NCBI GenBank assembly: GCA_025560025.1
Contig: CP048485.1
Coordinates: 2,833,501-2,897,500, forward strand
DNA: 64,000 nucleotides
Reading direction: 5' to 3'
Source of the DNA: Agrobacterium tumefaciens
Lineage (GTDB): Bacteria > Pseudomonadota > Alphaproteobacteria > Rhizobiales > Rhizobiaceae
The position numbers and the translations under genes were made by a program. Under the pieces are notes generated by a model. That model did no database searches. It was not told where the DNA came from and was given only the letters and a program-made list of their open reading frames with translations. Shown piece by piece: positions 47,192-56,084 of the stretch. Numbering within the stretch: the first letter of the stretch is position 1; the number at the start of each line of letters is the position of its first letter.

Positions 47192-47347
47192 TCAGTTGGT
47201 GCTGATCGAAGCCGTTGCGCAGGGGTCGACGCCATAAGCGGGAGCGCAACCGCTCTTGCCCGCTGCCACCGTTCCCGGCGCCATGAAAGAACCCGCCAGA
47301 ACCACCAAAGCCGCACACGCAAAAAAGAGTGCGATAGATCTGCCCAT
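47192..47347 (-). CDS. 51-residue secreted protein with two Cys
   Basis: Reverse-strand ATG at 47347 reads MGRSIALFFACAALVVLAGS, then FMAPGTVAAGKSGCAPAYGV and DPCATASISTN before a TGA. The N-terminal ~28 residues are a typical signal peptide; the mature peptide of ~23 residues has a Cys pair (CAPAYGVDPC) that may form a disulphide. Upstream AAAGG and an A+T-rich leader fit a start. The uppP terminator lies just downstream and serves both. Family unknown; periplasmic or envelope role is inferred. Confidence 0.6.
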   Translation of the reverse strand: MGRSIALFFACAALVVLAGSFMAPGTVAAGKSGCAPAYGVDPCATASISTN

Positions 47348-47694
47348 TTTATTATTGCCTTTCAGACGTTCGTTCGCGCGGATTACGCCGCCGTGTGTGA
47401 AGTGAGGGTTCTGGATATGTTTGGAATGTGGCCATTATCAATAAAGCGGCTTGCTGAATACCGGGTTAATGCGAAGTCTTTTCCACAGTTGCGCTTGTGC
47501 CACGCTTGCGTGTGGAGGCCAGATGGCCGCTAAATTTTACCCGGCTTTTCAAAGCAGCTTTAGTCGATTGTACACATCCCCTTTAGTTGAGGGGGAAATG
47601 CACAAATAGCGGTTTGGTTGCGATTGAATTGCGCAAAAACAAAAAGCGGGAATGGCTCCCGCTTTCGTTTAGATCGCTGGTATCCGAGGGAGCC
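47348..47694. other. Intergenic stretch with minus-strand terminator
   Basis: 347 bases between the 51-residue gene and the NDUFA9-like gene, both on the minus strand. It holds the promoter of the small gene and, near its right end, the terminator of the upstream gene. No ORF with a ribosome site and no RNA gene recognised. Confidence 0.6.
47630..47665 (-). terminator. Terminator of the NDUFA9-like gene
   Basis: AAAGCGGGA (47643-47651) pairs with TCCCGCTTT (47657-47665). On the minus strand the hairpin is followed by TTTTTGTTTTTG, a good T run, about 30 bases after the stop at 47695. Confidence 0.88.
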
Positions 47695-48675
47695 TCAGGC
47701 CGCCTTGCCTGCGTTTGAGAACTGGCCGTGCGGACGATATTGCACCATGTAGGACGGCAGGACGGAAGCGACACGAACAGGTGTGATGCCGATACCTTCC
47801 AGCGTCAGGCCGTTCTTTTCCGCGTCTGCGGAAACGACATTGTCCTTTTTCAGCATGGTTACCTGATCAACCGTCAGCGGCGGTGCGATGAGCGGCACCA
47901 GCGATGTGACCTTGGCGATCATTGAGGCAATGCCGAAAGGCAGATTGACGAAAGGACGCTGGCGATAGGTTGCAGCGAGAACCGCCTCGAGACAGTCGCG
48001 GAATGTCATCACATCCTGACCGCCGAGTTCGTAGATGGCGCCGGGCTTTAGCTTGCCATCGACGCTGCGGGCCACGGCCACGGCGACATCCTCGACATAG
48101 ACCGGCTGGAACTTTGTTTTTCCCTCGCCGATCAACGGCAGGAAGGGTAGGCCACGCGCCATCTTGGCGAATTTGTTGAAGAAATCGTCTTCAGGGCCAA
48201 AAATGATCGATGGACGCAGGATAACCGCGCCGGGCAGGATGGAATGAATGGCGGCTTCTGCGCGGCCTTTGGTGCGGCTGTAACCGGTCGACGAGCCCGC
48301 TTCCGCGCCGATAGCGGAGATATGAGTCAGCGTAGCGCCTGCATCGCGGGCGGCTTCGGCAATGGCCTTCGCACCGAATTCCTGCACGGCGTCGAAGGTG
48401 TTGCGGCCGCTTTCAGTCAGAATGCCGACGCAATTGACCACATGGTCGGCGTCTTCGACGGCTTTGACGATGGAATCGCGATAACGCAGATTGGCCTGCG
48501 CAAAGGAAATCTGACCGACATTGCCGAGCGGCTGCAGGAAGCCGGCAAGATCGGGACGGCGCACGGCGACACGGATGCGGTAGCCGCGTTTGGCGAGCAT
48601 TCTCACGACATGGCGCCCGACAAAACCCGAACCGCCGAAAACGGTGACGAGGGGTGGAAGGTTGGCCAAGGTCAT
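47695..48675 (-). CDS. Complex I NDUFA9-like NAD(P)-binding protein
   Basis: 326 residues. Atypical SDR: N-terminal cofactor motif VTVFGGSGFVGRHVVRML (near residues 9-26), then VNCVGIL, SAIGAEAGSSTGYSRTKGRA and ILRPSIIFGPEDDFFNKFA. In mitochondria and alphaproteobacteria such proteins associate with respiratory complex I. This member stands alone, 134 bases downstream of the DUF1330 gene on the same strand, and no nuo gene is nearby. Assignment by sequence pattern; physical association with complex I not shown. Confidence 0.92.
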   Translation of the reverse strand: MTLANLPPLVTVFGGSGFVGRHVVRMLAKRGYRIRVAVRRPDLAGFLQPLGNVGQISFAQANLRYRDSIVKAVEDADHVVNCVGILTESGRNTFDAVQEFGAKAIAEAARDAGATLTHISAIGAEAGSSTGYSRTKGRAEAAIHSILPGAVILRPSIIFGPEDDFFNKFAKMARGLPFLPLIGEGKTKFQPVYVEDVAVAVARSVDGKLKPGAIYELGGQDVMTFRDCLEAVLAATYRQRPFVNLPFGIASMIAKVTSLVPLIAPPLTVDQVTMLKKDNVVSADAEKNGLTLEGIGITPVRVASVLPSYMVQYRPHGQFSNAGKAA

Positions 48676-48808
48676 GGGAGGCTCCTCAGAAGCTGTCGAT
48701 AAAGCGTTTTTCAGTCTCTTAGCCCAAAGCCGGGCGCAGGTGAAGAGACGTTGTCGTGCAGCCCGGGTCTAGTTTTGGGGCCGGTTTTGGAAATGCGGTT
48801 GACGACCG

Positions 48809-49096
48809 TCAAATTCCTTCGACAATCATCATCTCCGCATCCGCAATTTCCTGGCGGATTTTGGCCGCGGCCTGGTATTCGGGCGAATTGTAGCAATCGA
48901 TGGCGTGTTGCACGGAGGGGAACTCGATGACGACATTGCGCGCACGCGCCTTGCCTTCCAGTTCGGTCAAAGCGCCGCCACGGGCCAGGAAATTGGCGCC
49001 GAACCGCTCGAAAGCGGGTTTCGCCGTCGTGACATAATCCTTGTAGCGCTCGCTGTCGCGCACATCGACGCGGGCGATCCAATATCCCTTGGGCAT
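48809..49096 (-). CDS. DUF1330 family protein
   Basis: 95 residues, the normal family length. MPKGYWIARVDVRDSERYKD opens a ferredoxin-like fold seen in DUF1330, with the conserved IEFPSVQHAIDCYNSPEYQA stretch. Small dimeric alpha-beta barrel-like proteins of this kind often bind small ligands; function here unknown. It lies 18 bases downstream of pyrF on the same strand and is probably in the pyrF unit. Confidence 0.92.
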   Translation of the reverse strand: MPKGYWIARVDVRDSERYKDYVTTAKPAFERFGANFLARGGALTELEGKARARNVVIEFPSVQHAIDCYNSPEYQAAAKIRQEIADAEMMIVEGI

Positions 49097-49113
49097 GTCA
49101 TCTCCTCCTGTCG

Positions 49114-49821
49114 TTATTGATTGGCCGGAAAGCTGGCGCGCAGCATGTCATCCAGAATGGCGCGGGCTGCTGCCTTCGGGTCCTCCGCCCTGACGATCGG
49201 GCGGGCGACGACCAGATGGCTCGAACCGGCCTTGATGGCGTCGTAAGGCGTCATCACCCGCTTCTGATCGCCGAGATCCGCGCCGGCAGGGCGAATGCCG
49301 GGGGTGACGACGGCAAGATCAGGGCCGAGGATTTCACGCACGGCGGTCGATTCCTCCGCCGAACAGACGATGCCGCCCATGCCCGCTTCGCGCGCCTGTT
49401 GCGCCCGGCGCAATACGAGCGAACGGGCATCCGCGGCGTAACCGGCCTCAGCAAGGTCGGTGTCGTCCATAGAAGTCAGCACGGTGACACCCAGCAGGCA
49501 GAGACCGGAGCCTTCGGCAGCCTTGACAGCGGCGCGCATCGCTTTGGGATAGGCATGCAGGGTCAGCATCGACATGCCCATGCGGGCGATGTTTTCGACG
49601 CCGGAGGCGACGGTATTGTCGATATCGAGCAGCTTCATGTCGAGAAAGACCTTCTTGCCGCTCTGGACAAGGTCACGCGCGAATTCGAGGCCGCCAGCGA
49701 AAACCAGCTGATAACCGATCTTGTAGAACAGAACCTCGTCGCCGATTTTCGACACGATGTCTTCGGCCTGCTGCACAGTCGGAACATCGAGCCCGACGAT
49801 GAGTTTTTCGCGCGCGGTCAT
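49114..49821 (-). CDS. pyrF: Orotidine 5'-phosphate decarboxylase
   Basis: 235 residues from the ATG at 49821 ([20 protein letters not shown]); earlier in-frame ATG at 49881 would overlap the phosphatase gene. The active-site D-x-K-x-x-D signature is in [16 protein letters not shown] (near residues 60-75), and [18 protein letters not shown] carries the phosphate-binding loop. Last step of UMP synthesis. Follows the histidine phosphatase gene by only 4 bases, so the two are co-transcribed, with DUF1330 after. Confidence 0.97.
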   Translation of the reverse strand: MTAREKLIVGLDVPTVQQAEDIVSKIGDEVLFYKIGYQLVFAGGLEFARDLVQSGKKVFLDMKLLDIDNTVASGVENIARMGMSMLTLHAYPKAMRAAVKAAEGSGLCLLGVTVLTSMDDTDLAEAGYAADARSLVLRRAQQAREAGMGGIVCSAEESTAVREILGPDLAVVTPGIRPAGADLGDQKRVMTPYDAIKAGSSHLVVARPIVRAEDPKAAARAILDDMLRASFPANQ

Positions 49822-49825
49822 TGTC

Positions 49826-50422
49826 TTATCCCTGCCATGTTTCCATTGCCGTCCAGTCGCATGTGGGGGACGCGGCTGCAAGAGAAAAGTCGGCGATGGA
49901 AAAGCGGAAAAGATTACCGCCGCCGGGCGGCTGGTCCTTGCTGCGGCTGATGCCGCGGCCTTCTATATGGCATTTGAGAAGTGTGCCTACGCCACCATGG
50001 CCGACAAAGGCGATCGGCTGCTGCGGGTCGTGCCGGTCGAGAACGGCTCTGACAGCATCGACAATCCGCGCTTGCGCATCGATTGCCCTTTCCCAGCCGT
50101 GAAAACTTTCCTGCGGATGGGCGAAGAACCAGTCAGCCGCCTTCTCGAACTCCGGCGGTGGCAGGAAACCGGTGGCCGACCGGTCGTTTTCATGCATCGT
50201 CTCAATGATGTCTATTGCCGCACCGGATGTATCGGAAAGGATGCGGGCGGTTTCGATCGCCTTGGTTTCGGCGCTGGAGACGATGCGCCGTAACGCCTGC
50301 GCCCAGGGCAGGCGGCTTGCCTGCCGCACCCGCTCGGCACCGATGTCAGAAAGTCCCCACTCGGGAACGGGAACCGCCGGGTCGATCCTGACCTGGGGAT
50401 GGGTGATGTAGAGCGCATGCAT
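49826..50422 (-). CDS. Histidine phosphatase superfamily protein with altered RHG motif
   Basis: 198 residues from the ATG at 50422. The superfamily layout is clear: phosphorylatable His in [10 protein letters not shown], a second motif [14 protein letters not shown], Glu in [10 protein letters not shown] and the second His in [16 protein letters not shown]. The normal R-H-G is here T-H-P and the usual Arg of the second motif is Lys, so the phosphate pocket is altered. It may be a divergent phosphatase or a non-catalytic member. Upstream of pyrF with a 4-base gap. Confidence 0.85.
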   Translation of the reverse strand: MHALYITHPQVRIDPAVPVPEWGLSDIGAERVRQASRLPWAQALRRIVSSAETKAIETARILSDTSGAAIDIIETMHENDRSATGFLPPPEFEKAADWFFAHPQESFHGWERAIDAQARIVDAVRAVLDRHDPQQPIAFVGHGGVGTLLKCHIEGRGISRSKDQPPGGGNLFRFSIADFSLAAASPTCDWTAMETWQG

Positions 50423-50518
50423 TAAAATCGGTCCTTGATGGCGATGGAAAGGGTAACTCAAAACCCTAACCATCCGTCACGACCGGGAAATGACGGTCTT
50501 GCCCATTCTGCCGCGCGG

Positions 50519-51112
50519 TCAGGCCCGCGTATAGGTCCACAATTGCGCCGGCGGAATATTGCGCACGATGAAATCGAAATGGCGGATATGGTAGAGATGC
50601 GGCTGCGCGACGATCGGGGAAATGGCGCCGTAGGATATCTGCACGACGGGGCGGCCATGCGGCACGCGCTTCAGCAATTCGTCGAGAAGCTTGATGCGGG
50701 CGGCCATCGGGAAATTCAGCATCGGCACGGCGGAAATCACGCTGTCGAACATCTGCCCCTTGTGCTCGCCGAGTGTCGCGTCGAGATCGAAGGCGTCGCC
50801 ATTGACGAAATTGACGCCGGGATAGCTTCTGAGCAGCTGATTGTAGAAATCGGTCGAATATTCAATGGCGGTCAGGTTCTCCGGTTTGATGCCGCGCGCC
50901 AGAATAGCCTTGGTGATGACGCCGGTGCCCGGGCCGAGCTCAAGAACCGGCAGGCCGGAATGGGGATTGATGACGCTCGCCATTTTTTTTGCCGTGATGG
51001 AGGAGGTCGGGACGATGGCTCCCACTTTTTTCGGTTGGCTGACCATGCCCTTGAAAAAACGGATTTCTTCCTCGAATTTCTGTTCAAGGCGTCGCTTCAG
51101 GTTAAGTGCCAT
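50519..51112 (-). CDS. pmtA: Phospholipid N-methyltransferase
   Basis: 197 residues from the ATG at 51112, which has AGGGG ahead. N-terminal amphipathic helix MALNLKRRLEQKFEEEIRFF, then SAM motif LPVLELGPGTGVITKAIL (near residues 54-71), NGDAFDLDATL and a SAVPMLNFPM loop. This matches the A. tumefaciens PmtA I recall, which converts phosphatidylethanolamine to phosphatidylcholine by three methylations and bends membranes via the helix. Monocistronic: 96 bases upstream of the phosphatase gene, same strand. Confidence 0.94.
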   Translation of the reverse strand: MALNLKRRLEQKFEEEIRFFKGMVSQPKKVGAIVPTSSITAKKMASVINPHSGLPVLELGPGTGVITKAILARGIKPENLTAIEYSTDFYNQLLRSYPGVNFVNGDAFDLDATLGEHKGQMFDSVISAVPMLNFPMAARIKLLDELLKRVPHGRPVVQISYGAISPIVAQPHLYHIRHFDFIVRNIPPAQLWTYTRA

Positions 51113-51244
51113 GATTCCCCTCGGATAAATTTTGGTCATTGTCAAAAAACGGTTACGTACTGTTGATCCCATTTGGCGCAAAAACAAGGCAAAATGTCGT
51201 AACTGGAAAAATTCACTTAAGGTTTGAAATGCGCAGCCGCCGAA

Positions 51245-51283
51245 TCAAAAAACGCCGGTGAAGCGATCCACCGGCGTTTTTGA
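51245..51283 (-). terminator. Terminator of dnaN
   Basis: Complementary arms TCAAAAAACGCCGGTG (51245-51260) and CACCGGCGTTTTTGA (51269-51283) form a strong stem flanked by A and T runs. It lies 25 bases past the dnaN stop on the minus strand. Confidence 0.92.
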
Positions 51284-51308
51284 TTAAATTGAAGAAAATG
51301 GAGGCGGT

Positions 51309-52427
51309 TTAGACGCGCATCGGCATCAGAACGTAAAGCGCATCGTCACCGGCCGTGTCGCGAACGAGTGTCGGCGAGCCGGCATCCGCTAGAAGGAAAA
51401 TCGCGTCGTCGCCGGATAGCTGCGAGGTGATGTCGAGCAGATATTTGGCATTGAAGCCGATTTCCATCGAATCATTATCGTAGCCCACAGCCACTTCTTC
51501 GGTTGCGCTGCCCGAGTCGGGATTGTTGACCGTCAGCGTCAGCTGGCCATCTGTCAGCGCCAGTTTCACGGCGCGGCCGCGCTCGGAAGAAATGGTCGAG
51601 ACGCGGTCGACAGCCTGCGCGAAGGTCTGGCAATCCACGCGCATTTCCTTGTCGTTGCCGGTGGGGATGACGCGCTGGTAATCGGGGAAGGTGCCGTCGA
51701 TCAGCTTCGAGGTCAAAACGACCGAGCCGATGGTCAGGCGGATTTTCGCATCCGAGACTTCAACGGTGACTTCCAGTTCCGGATTGTCCATCAGCTTCTG
51801 CAATTCGCCGACGGTCTTGCGCGGGATGATGATGCCGGGCATGCCCTCGGAACCGGAGGGCGCATCCACATCGGCGCGCGCCAGACGGTGGCCGTCCGTC
51901 GCAACCGCACGCAGCTTAAGCTCGCCATTGCTTTCGATGGTGTGGAAGAAAATGCCGTTCAGGTAATAACGTGTCTCTTCGGTCGAAATCGCAAATTGCG
52001 TCCGGTCGATCAGCATCTTCAGATCGGTCGCCTTCAGTTTGAAGGTGTGGCTGAAGGTGCCGGCGGTCAGATCCGGGAAATCGGTTTCCGGCAGGCACTG
52101 CAGCGAGAATTTCGAACGACCCGAGGCAACCGTCATCGTGGAGCCGTCCGGATTGGTCGCCAGAAGCACTTCGGAACCATCAGGCAGCTTGCGAACGATT
52201 TCATAAAGCAGGTGCGCCGGCACGGTGGTGGCGCCCGCCTGCTCCACCATGGCCGGTGTCGCTTCGGTGATTTCGAGATCGAGGTCGGTCGCCTTCATGT
52301 CCAGATTGGCGCCGGATGCGCGCAGGAGGACGTTGGACAGGATCGGGATCGTGTTGCGACGCTCGACAACCCTGTGGACGTGGTTCAGCGATTTAAGAAG
52401 GTTCGACCGCTCAAGAGTAATACGCAT
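51309..52427 (-). CDS. dnaN: DNA polymerase III beta subunit (sliding clamp)
   Basis: 372 residues from the ATG at 52427 (MRITLERSNLLKSLNHVHRV); an in-frame ATG at 52463 is upstream but not family-like. Three clamp domains follow, with HRLARADVDAPSG in the middle domain and the C-terminal VLMPMRV that closes the polymerase-binding pocket. It holds replicative polymerase on DNA. In this organism it is not beside dnaA; its downstream neighbour is pmtA on the same strand. Ends in a strong terminator. Confidence 0.98.
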   Translation of the reverse strand: MRITLERSNLLKSLNHVHRVVERRNTIPILSNVLLRASGANLDMKATDLDLEITEATPAMVEQAGATTVPAHLLYEIVRKLPDGSEVLLATNPDGSTMTVASGRSKFSLQCLPETDFPDLTAGTFSHTFKLKATDLKMLIDRTQFAISTEETRYYLNGIFFHTIESNGELKLRAVATDGHRLARADVDAPSGSEGMPGIIIPRKTVGELQKLMDNPELEVTVEVSDAKIRLTIGSVVLTSKLIDGTFPDYQRVIPTGNDKEMRVDCQTFAQAVDRVSTISSERGRAVKLALTDGQLTLTVNNPDSGSATEEVAVGYDNDSMEIGFNAKYLLDITSQLSGDDAIFLLADAGSPTLVRDTAGDDALYVLMPMRV

Positions 52428-52694
52428 GGACGCTACCGCTTTCAACCGTTGCGAACCGGCCACCGCCGGATCGGCAAGAAGAGTCTTGACCGGCCCAAAA
52501 GCCGGATAATGTGGACGGGCAAAATGGCAGAGTTATTGCAGAAAATGCAAGAGCCGAGTGCATCTGCTGGAGGTCATTTTGCTGCTATACAGCATGATCC
52601 ACAGGCTGCGGCAGCCCGCAGACCTTGTTCGCCGCTTCCCTATTGCCCATAAAGGGGCGAAAATGGAGCGACCGGCCGTCAATGATCGGCCAGA

Positions 52695-53636
52695 ATGATT
52701 GGAAGCCGCGTGACGGAAGAAATAGCGAACAGGGACCCCAAACCGACGAACAGGGAGTTCAGGATCGGCACTGCCACCATTCCGGCGCGGCCACTGGAGC
52801 CGGCGCTTTATCTCGTGGCCACCCCCATCGGCAATCTGGGTGATATCACCATCCGGGCGCTGGAAACGCTGGCATCTGCCGATGTTCTCGCCTGCGAGGA
52901 TACCCGCGTCACCCGCATCCTGCTCGAACGTTACGGTATTCGCACGCGCCCGCTTTCCTATCATGAGCATAATGCGAACGAGGCTGGTCCCAAGCTCATA
53001 GCGGCGCTTGAGGCTGGAAAGTCCGTGGCATTGGTGTCGGACGCCGGAACGCCGCTCGTCTCCGATCCCGGTTATCGTCTCGGTCAGCTTGCGCTCGAGG
53101 CCGGTCATCGCGTCGTACCGGTGCCGGGTGCGTCCGCACCGCTTGCCGCCCTCGTCGGATCGGGCATGCCGAGCGATGCCTTTCTGTTCGCGGGCTTCCT
53201 GCCGGTGAAGGATCGTGGCAAACGGGACCGATTTGCGGAACTTGCGAAAATTCCCGCGACCTTGATGTTTTTTGAATCGCCGCACCGCATCGGCGCCACC
53301 GTCAGGGTTGCCTCGGAAGTGCTCGGTCGCGACCGCCGCGCCGTGGTCTGCCGCGAATTGACCAAGACTTTCGAGGAGTTCCGTCGCGGCACGCTCGGCG
53401 AACTTGCGGATTATTATGACGGTGACCGCGTGGTGAAGGGCGAGATCGTGCTTCTGGTGGAGCCGCCCTCCTATGATGAAATTCCCGATATCGAGGACGT
53501 CGAGAAGCTGTTGAAGGATCTCATCACAACGATGCCTGCCGCCAGGGCTGCCGCCGAGGCGTCGAAGCTGACCGGCCTGCCGCGCAAGGAGCTTTATCAG
53601 CGGCTGCTGGATATGAAGGACGCGGATGGCCGCTGA
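52695..53636 (+). CDS. rsmI: 16S rRNA 2'-O-ribose C1402 methyltransferase
   Basis: 313 residues. Tetrapyrrole-methylase-like fold with [20 protein letters not shown] (residues ~37-56), [30 protein letters not shown] and [11 protein letters not shown]: the RsmI signatures. Methylates C1402 in the decoding centre. A GTG at 52710 is an alternative start. The final 11 bases overlap yraN, the usual rsmI-yraN order. Divergent from dnaN across 267 bases. Confidence 0.96.
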   Translation: MIGSRVTEEIANRDPKPTNREFRIGTATIPARPLEPALYLVATPIGNLGDITIRALETLASADVLACEDTRVTRILLERYGIRTRPLSYHEHNANEAGPKLIAALEAGKSVALVSDAGTPLVSDPGYRLGQLALEAGHRVVPVPGASAPLAALVGSGMPSDAFLFAGFLPVKDRGKRDRFAELAKIPATLMFFESPHRIGATVRVASEVLGRDRRAVVCRELTKTFEEFRRGTLGELADYYDGDRVVKGEIVLLVEPPSYDEIPDIEDVEKLLKDLITTMPAARAAAEASKLTGLPRKELYQRLLDMKDADGR

Positions 53637-53994
53637 CGGGCGAAACAACAAAAGACGCAAGGCCGAGCGACGCGGCCACGCCGCGGAATATTGGGCCGCG
53701 CTTTATCTGCTGTTGAGAGGCTATCGCATCCTCGCCATTCGATACCGCACCCGACTCGGGGAAATCGATCTCATCGCCCGCAAGAAGGATGTCGTCGCCA
53801 TCGTCGAGGTCAAGGCGCGATCATCCGCCGAAGGCGCGGTCGACGCCGTCGGCTGGCGTTCGCAGCAACGCATTCGGGCGGCGGCCGATCTCTGGCTGTC
53901 CCGGCGCAGGGATGCAGGGCGATTTTCGCTGCGTTTCGATATCGTCGCCGTTCTGCCGCGACGCCTGCCGCAGCATTTCATCGACGCATTTTGA
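53626..53994 (+). CDS. yraN: YraN-family (UPF0102) putative nuclease-like protein
   Basis: 122 residues. RNase H/PD-(D/E)xK-like core: [20 protein letters not shown], then [21 protein letters not shown] and VKARSS supply the E-x-D and E-V-K residues. The family is widespread, with an unestablished role (nuclease or DNA transfer related). Overlaps the rsmI end by 11 bases; the acetyltransferase gene begins 12 bases after its stop. Confidence 0.93.
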   Translation: MAADGRNNKRRKAERRGHAAEYWAALYLLLRGYRILAIRYRTRLGEIDLIARKKDVVAIVEVKARSSAEGAVDAVGWRSQQRIRAAADLWLSRRRDAGRFSLRFDIVAVLPRRLPQHFIDAF

Positions 53995-54006
53995 AGGGGA
54001 GGGACG

Positions 54007-54570
54007 ATGATGCCGACCGAGCGGGAAAAAATGGCCGTGGGCGAATGGTACAGCTGCATGGACGCCGAACTGGATGTGTTGCGTTCCCGCGCCCGGCGCG
54101 CGGTTCACCAGCATAATACCATGCCGCCGGATGAGCGCGGAGCCATGGCGCCATTGCTGGGAGCGCTTTTCGCCGCCAGCGGGGAAGGGGTATTTATTGA
54201 AGCGCCGTTTCATTGTGCCTACGGCTTCAACATCACCCTTGGTAAAAACGTCTACCTCAATACCGGCTGCACGATCCTGGATTCGGCAAAGGTGACGATA
54301 GGCGATGGCTCGATGCTGGGACCCGCCGTGCAGATCTATTGCGCCGAGCACCATCTGGACCCGGTTCCGCGTTCGCAGGGCATTGAAATCGCAAAGCCGG
54401 TGACGATCGGCCGTGATGTCTGGATCGGCGGCGGAGCGATCCTTCTTGCGGGCGTCACCATCGGCGACGGCGCAATCGTCGGTGCCGGTTCGGTGGTAAC
54501 CAGGGATGTGCTGCCGGGCACGACCGTGGTGGGAAATCCGGCCCGTCCGATAAAGCGTAGGGACCCGTGA
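54007..54570 (+). CDS. Maltose/galactoside O-acetyltransferase-like (NodL/LacA type)
   Basis: 187 residues (second ATG at 54010). Left-handed beta-helix with hexapeptide repeats ([78 protein letters not shown]) and the catalytic His region YCAEHHLDP. Acetylates sugar hydroxyls in the cytoplasm; it resembles maltose O-acetyltransferase and nodulation factor NodL. Closely follows yraN. Substrate unknown. Confidence 0.92.
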   Translation: MMPTEREKMAVGEWYSCMDAELDVLRSRARRAVHQHNTMPPDERGAMAPLLGALFAASGEGVFIEAPFHCAYGFNITLGKNVYLNTGCTILDSAKVTIGDGSMLGPAVQIYCAEHHLDPVPRSQGIEIAKPVTIGRDVWIGGGAILLAGVTIGDGAIVGAGSVVTRDVLPGTTVVGNPARPIKRRDP

Positions 54571-54609
54571 GGCATGCGTTTTTGAGGGAGCGGCCTCCAT
54601 TCGCAGGCG

Positions 54610-54638
54610 CTGTAACAAATCTGACATCAAACTGTTAA
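54610..54638 (+). promoter_or_regulatory. Pho box (two overlapping units) of ugpBAEC
   Basis: Direct repeats CTGTAAC (54610), CTGACAT (54621) and CTGTTAA (54632) recur every 11 bases, separated by AAAT and CAAA. This is the PhoB binding layout known from rhizobia and E. coli. It lies 65 bases upstream of the ugpB start, fitting activation under phosphate limitation. Confidence 0.82.
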
Positions 54639-54702
54639 AGAGGCGTCATGGAACGTCTCTATTCGCATCCTCACCCCACTAACTGGCGGAGAGGACAAAA
54701 TT

Positions 54703-56001
54703 ATGTTGAAGAAGATTTCCATGGCCGCGGTGGCCGTCAGCATTTCGGCTACATCTTCCATGGCGGCGACCAACATCACCTGGTGGCACGGCATGGGCGG
54801 CCGCAACGGCGAAGTCATCAACGAAGTTGCCCAGAAGTTCAACGAAGCCCAGAAGGAATGCGCGCTGACGCCGGTTTCCAAGGGCTCCTACGAAGAAGCG
54901 CTGGCAAGCGGCATCGCCGCCTTCCGTTCGGGCGAGCAGCCGAACATTCTCCAGGTTTTCGATGCTGGCGCTGCCACCATCATCAACGCCAAGGGCGCTG
55001 TCATTCCTGCGGAAGACCTCATCAACAAGGCCGGTTACAAGTTCGACCGTGACGCCTTCATCAACGGCGTGCGTTATTTCTACGCTGCCGCTGACGGCAA
55101 GTTCGTCGGCATGCCGTTCAACTCTTCCGCACCGATCATGTATGTCAACGACGAAGCCCTGAAAAAGGCCGGCGTCGAAGCTCCGAAGACCTGGGAAGAC
55201 TTTGAAAAGGTCGCTCCGAAGCTGAAGGAAGCTGGCTACATCCCGCTCGTCCAGTCGCAGCTGACCTGGCAGTTCACGGAGAACTTCTTCTCCCGCAACA
55301 ATATCCAGTTCGCAACCAACAATAACGGTTACGACAGCGTTGCCGACACCAAGCTCAAGGTCACCGACCCGAACCTCGTCATGATGTTCGACAAGCTGAA
55401 GGACTGGAAGGACAAGGGCCTGTTCGCTTATTATGGCGCTGGCTGGAACGACAACCAGAAGCCCTTCGAAGAAGGCAAGGTTGCTTTCTGGATCGGTTCT
55501 TCGGGTTCGTTCGGCGGCCTGCAGAAGACGGCGACCATGCCGTTCTCGGCAACCTTCCTTCCCTACTGGGGCTCCATCAAGGGTGCCGGCACCAACTCCT
55601 TCATCGGCGGTGCAGCCCTCTTTGCAATGTCGGGCAAGTCCGAAGCCGAAAACAAGTGCGTGGCTGACTTCTTCCAGTTCCTGACCTCGCCGGAAATCCA
55701 GGTCTTCTACCACAAGGCAACCGGTTACGTCGCCATCACCAAGGCTGCTTACGAAAAGGCCAAGGCTGAAGGTTTCTACAAGGAAAAGCCGATTGCCGAA
55801 GTTGGTATCCAGCAGCTGTCGCTGCCGGGCGGCGAATGGTCCAAGGGTTACCGTCTCGGTTTCTACCCGCAGATCCGCGCCATCATGGAACGTGAATACA
55901 ACCGCATCTTCTCCGGCGAAGTCACGCCGAAGGACGCCTTCGACATCATCGAGAAGGAAGGCAACGACCTTCTGGCCCGTTTCGCCAAGACGGCCGGCTG
56001 A
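54703..56001 (+). CDS. ugpB: sn-Glycerol-3-phosphate ABC transporter binding protein
   Basis: 432 residues. Signal peptide (MLKKISMAAVAVSISATSSM, cleaved before AATNITWW), then a type-1 sugar-type binding protein with ITWWHGMGGRNGEVINEVAQ and QVFDAGAATIINAKGAVIPA. Fits UgpB, which takes up glycerol-3-phosphate and glycerophosphodiesters when phosphate is scarce; the Pho box upstream agrees. The ugpA gene follows after 83 bases containing a strong hairpin. First gene of the ugpBAEC operon. Confidence 0.95.
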   Translation: MLKKISMAAVAVSISATSSMAATNITWWHGMGGRNGEVINEVAQKFNEAQKECALTPVSKGSYEEALASGIAAFRSGEQPNILQVFDAGAATIINAKGAVIPAEDLINKAGYKFDRDAFINGVRYFYAAADGKFVGMPFNSSAPIMYVNDEALKKAGVEAPKTWEDFEKVAPKLKEAGYIPLVQSQLTWQFTENFFSRNNIQFATNNNGYDSVADTKLKVTDPNLVMMFDKLKDWKDKGLFAYYGAGWNDNQKPFEEGKVAFWIGSSGSFGGLQKTATMPFSATFLPYWGSIKGAGTNSFIGGAALFAMSGKSEAENKCVADFFQFLTSPEIQVFYHKATGYVAITKAAYEKAKAEGFYKEKPIAEVGIQQLSLPGGEWSKGYRLGFYPQIRAIMEREYNRIFSGEVTPKDAFDIIEKEGNDLLARFAKTAG

Positions 56002-56030
56002 TCGATCTTTTCGAAACCAATGATCGTTGT

Positions 56031-56061
56031 CGAGCCTCCTTTCCAACGGAAGGGAGGCTCG
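56031..56061 (+). promoter_or_regulatory. Intra-operon hairpin after ugpB
   Basis: Left arm CGAGCCTCCTTTCC (56031-56044) and right arm GGAAGGGAGGCTCG (56048-56061) form a 14-base stem with one G-U pair and an AAC loop. No T run follows. Such hairpins stabilise the binding-protein message and lower expression of downstream permease genes. Confidence 0.8.
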
Positions 56062-56084
56062 CTTCTGGATAAGGAGGCGCAAGC

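Noticed and set aside
52593..52601. TGATCCACA near dnaN, close to a DnaA box
   Set aside because: One mismatch to TTATCCACA and isolated; no cluster of boxes, A+T-rich region or origin gene arrangement to support an origin.
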